A stretch of DNA of 64,000 bases. Source: UBA4615 sp964399635 (GTDB lineage Bacteria; Pseudomonadota; Gammaproteobacteria; Burkholderiales; Burkholderiaceae_E). The stretch lies in NCBI GenBank assembly GCA_964399635.1, contig CAYNRU010000044.1:62001-126000 (forward strand), written 5' to 3'. The position numbers and the translations under genes are program-made. The notes under the pieces were generated by a model. That model was given only the letters and a program-made list of their open reading frames with translations, did not search any database and was not told the DNA's origin. Below are positions 62,158 through 64,000 of this stretch, piece after piece. How positions within the stretch are numbered: the first letter of the stretch is position 1; every line of letters begins with the position of its first letter.

Positions 62158-63309
62158 ATGATCGAACGTACGCTGTTCTCGGACGACCACGAGCAATTCC
62201 GCACCACCGTCCGTCGCTTCCTGGAGAAGGAGGTCGCACCGCACCACGAAGCCTGGGAGACCCAGGGCTACGTGGATCGGGAGGTCTGGACCAAGGCGGG
62301 CGCAAGCGGGTTGCTCTGCACCTCGATGCCCGAGGAGTACGGCGGGGCCGCCGCCGACAAGCTCTACTCGGCGGTGCTGTTCGAGGAGGTGGCCCGGCAG
62401 GGCTTCACCGGGCTGGGCTTCGGACTGCACTCGGAGATCATCGCCCCCTACCTGCTTGCCTACGGCACCGAGGCGCAAAAGCAGCGCTATCTGCCGGCGA
62501 TGGCCCGCGGGGAAATCATCGGCGCCATCGCGATGAGCGAGCCGTCGGCGGGCTCGGACCTCCAGGGGATCCGCACCACGGCGATGGATGCGGGCGACCA
62601 CTATCTGCTCAACGGATCCAAGACCTTCATCACCAACGGCTGGCATGCCGACCTGGTGATCGTGGTCGCAAAGACGGACCCCGCCGCGGGCGCCAAGGGC
62701 ACGAGCCTGCTGCTGGTGGAACGCGGGATGCCGGGCTTCGAGAAGGGCAAGCGCCTGAAGAAGGTCGGGATGAAGGCACAGGACACGTCGGAGCTGTTTT
62801 TCGACAACGTGAAGGTGCCCAAGCAGAACCTGCTGGGCGACGTGAACCGGGGCTTTGTCTATCTGATGCAGGAGCTGCCCTGGGAGCGCCTGCAGATCGC
62901 GATCACGGCGGTCGCATCGGCGCAGGCCGCCATCGACTGGACGGTCGAGTACACGCGGGAGCGCAAGGCCTTCGGCACCACGGTGGCGGCGTTTCAGACG
63001 ACGCGCTTCAAGCTCGCGGAGCTGCAGACCGAGGTTCAGGTCGCGCGGGTGTTCGTCGACCAGTGCATGGGCCTGCTGCTGCAGCACAAGCTCGACACGG
63101 CGACCGCCTCGATGGCCAAGTACTGGTGTAGTGACCTGCAGTGCAAGGTCATCGACGAATGCGTGCAGCTGCACGGCGGGTACGGCTACATGTGGGAGTA
63201 CCCCATCGCGCGGGCCTGGGCCGATGCGAGGGTGCAGCGGATCTACGGCGGCACCAACGAGATCATGAAGGAGGTCGTCGCGCGGTCGATGGGCCTCGGC
63301 GGGCGCTGA
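62158..63309 (+). CDS. Acyl-CoA dehydrogenase
   Basis: A 383-residue FAD enzyme introducing the alpha-beta double bond into an acyl-CoA. Signatures: AIAMSEPSAGSDLQGIRTTA (flavin contact), a long middle domain (LLNGSKTFITNGWHADLVIV), RERKAFGTTVAAFQTTRF, and LHGGYGYMWEYPIARAWADARVQRIYGGTNEIMKEVVAR near the end with the usual catalytic-Glu region (IYGGTNEI). It is of the general medium/long-chain type. It lies 23 bases after the hybrid kinase and may be co-transcribed. Confidence 0.93.
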   Translation: MIERTLFSDDHEQFRTTVRRFLEKEVAPHHEAWETQGYVDREVWTKAGASGLLCTSMPEEYGGAAADKLYSAVLFEEVARQGFTGLGFGLHSEIIAPYLLAYGTEAQKQRYLPAMARGEIIGAIAMSEPSAGSDLQGIRTTAMDAGDHYLLNGSKTFITNGWHADLVIVVAKTDPAAGAKGTSLLLVERGMPGFEKGKRLKKVGMKAQDTSELFFDNVKVPKQNLLGDVNRGFVYLMQELPWERLQIAITAVASAQAAIDWTVEYTRERKAFGTTVAAFQTTRFKLAELQTEVQVARVFVDQCMGLLLQHKLDTATASMAKYWCSDLQCKVIDECVQLHGGYGYMWEYPIARAWADARVQRIYGGTNEIMKEVVARSMGLGGR

Positions 63310-63355
63310 TCCCGCGACGCCGAACCCGCGTCCGCCCGGCTGCTTGGCGCCTGCG

Positions 63356-64000
63356 CAAGCACGACGGCACCGCCCCGCTCGAGCAGAGGCCCACGTGGAC
63401 GCGAAGGTCGGCAATGTCGCCGACACCAACGCCACGCTGGTCACCAAGCTCTCGCGCCTGCCGCTGATCTTCCAGCCGGGCACGACCTGGGAGTACAGCT
63501 ACGCCACGGACGTGCTCGGGCGCATCGTCGAGGTGGCCAGCGGCCAGTCGCTCGACAAGTTCGTGGCCGAGCGGATCACCGGTCCGCTGAAGATGGTCGA
63601 TACCGGCTACTCCGCGCCCGCTTAGGCGGCCGGCCGGGCCACGCGCCCCATCCCGAGGGTCCGAACAAGGCGGTTCCCAACATTCCGCTGGTGACTGCCG
63701 ACCTCGCGTTCAAGTCGGGCGGCGGCGGCATGGTGTCGACGGCAGCCGATTACGCGCGTTCTTGTCAGTTCCTGCTCAACGGCGGGGAGCTCGACGGGGT
63801 TCGCATCGTGTCGCGCAAGACGATCGAGCTGATGGCGGCAAACCACCTGCCGCCCGGCACGCCGATCGGGCCGGACATGTTCCGGTTCGAGGCGCTCGCG
63901 CCGTCGGCGGCGATGGGCCAGGGCTTCGGGCTCGGCTACGCGGTCCGTACCGACGTCGGGCGCAATCCGCTGCGCGGCAGCGTGGGGGACTACTTCTGGG
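63356..64000 (+). pseudogene. Broken serine hydrolase (class C beta-lactamase/EstB-like), cut by window end
   Basis: Remnant of a beta-lactamase-fold serine hydrolase. A first piece (LPLIFQPGTTWEYSYATDVLGRIVEVASGQSLDKFV ... GPLKMVDTGYSAPA) ends at a TAG (63623-63625). The homology resumes in another frame from about 63652 (PEGPNKAVPNIPLVTADLAFKSGGGGMVSTAADYARSCQFLLNGGELDG). The N-terminal half with the SxxK catalytic motif and the HTSGL block is absent; a short DGTAPLEQRPT stretch near 63364 in a third frame may be its relic. Several lesions indicate decay. Confidence 0.75.

Overview
The window reads as chromosomal DNA of a high-GC, aerobic betaproteobacterium of the Burkholderiales type. The support is the overall composition, an EF-P with Arg at position 32 beside its rhamnosyltransferase EarP, the scpA/DUF3460 pair, a DUF3579 gene beside argDF, and betaproteobacterial-style ClpS/ClpA, MetG and Pnp. 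No rRNA, tRNA, insertion sequence, phage gene or CRISPR array was seen. The first and last genes are cut by the window edges.

Layout. 1-7.1 kb: end of icd, a Rieske oxygenase/amidohydrolase pair, a cold-shock protein and clpS-clpA. 7.2-12.8 kb: a flavocytochrome c sulfide dehydrogenase pair, a BaeSR-like two-component system, an ECF sigma factor and an unrecognised protein. 12.8-28.7 kb is mostly housekeeping: argD-argF, DUF3579, an atypical receiver protein, earP-efp, a LEA-type lipoprotein, a PIN/aminotransferase pair, yaaA, an OmpA-like protein, murB-scpA-DUF3460, a BamE-like lipoprotein, a SulP permease and metG. 28.8-45.2 kb is dominated by molybdenum/tungsten biology. It holds apbC, then modABC behind a perfect ModE-type palindrome, then two ModE-type regulators. 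These are followed by a tungsten aldehyde oxidoreductase operon (aorABC, a MoaD/ThiS-like gene and a small unnamed gene). After an acyltransferase comes a cox-type maturation set (coxD, coxE, coxG, xdhC-like) without structural CO dehydrogenase genes. 45.3-55.1 kb returns to housekeeping (dcd, a DMT transporter, leuA, rpsO-pnp), then a Nudix/beta-lactamase-fold fusion, an enoyl-CoA hydratase and a strange histidine-rich protein.

55.2-62.1 kb is the most unusual part. An AT-richer, CTAG-rich stretch (about 56.65-60.86 kb) encodes a FeeM-like N-acyltransferase and an isoprenylcysteine-methyltransferase-like membrane enzyme. They are flanked by two membrane signalling proteins: a 7TM GGDEF/EAL protein and a six-helix hybrid histidine kinase. 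In both flanking genes the composition change falls near the sensor/output domain boundary. The set looks like a possible small-molecule signal circuit (make, methylate, sense, c-di-GMP output). This is inference from family and layout only.

How the genes work together. ModABC would import molybdate or tungstate, and the ModE-type proteins would regulate uptake and the aor operon. AorABC would couple aldehyde oxidation to a soluble nucleotide acceptor, and the Cox accessory proteins would mature a Mo enzyme encoded elsewhere. EarP modifies EF-P for polyproline translation. The window ends with an acyl-CoA dehydrogenase and a broken serine hydrolase gene.
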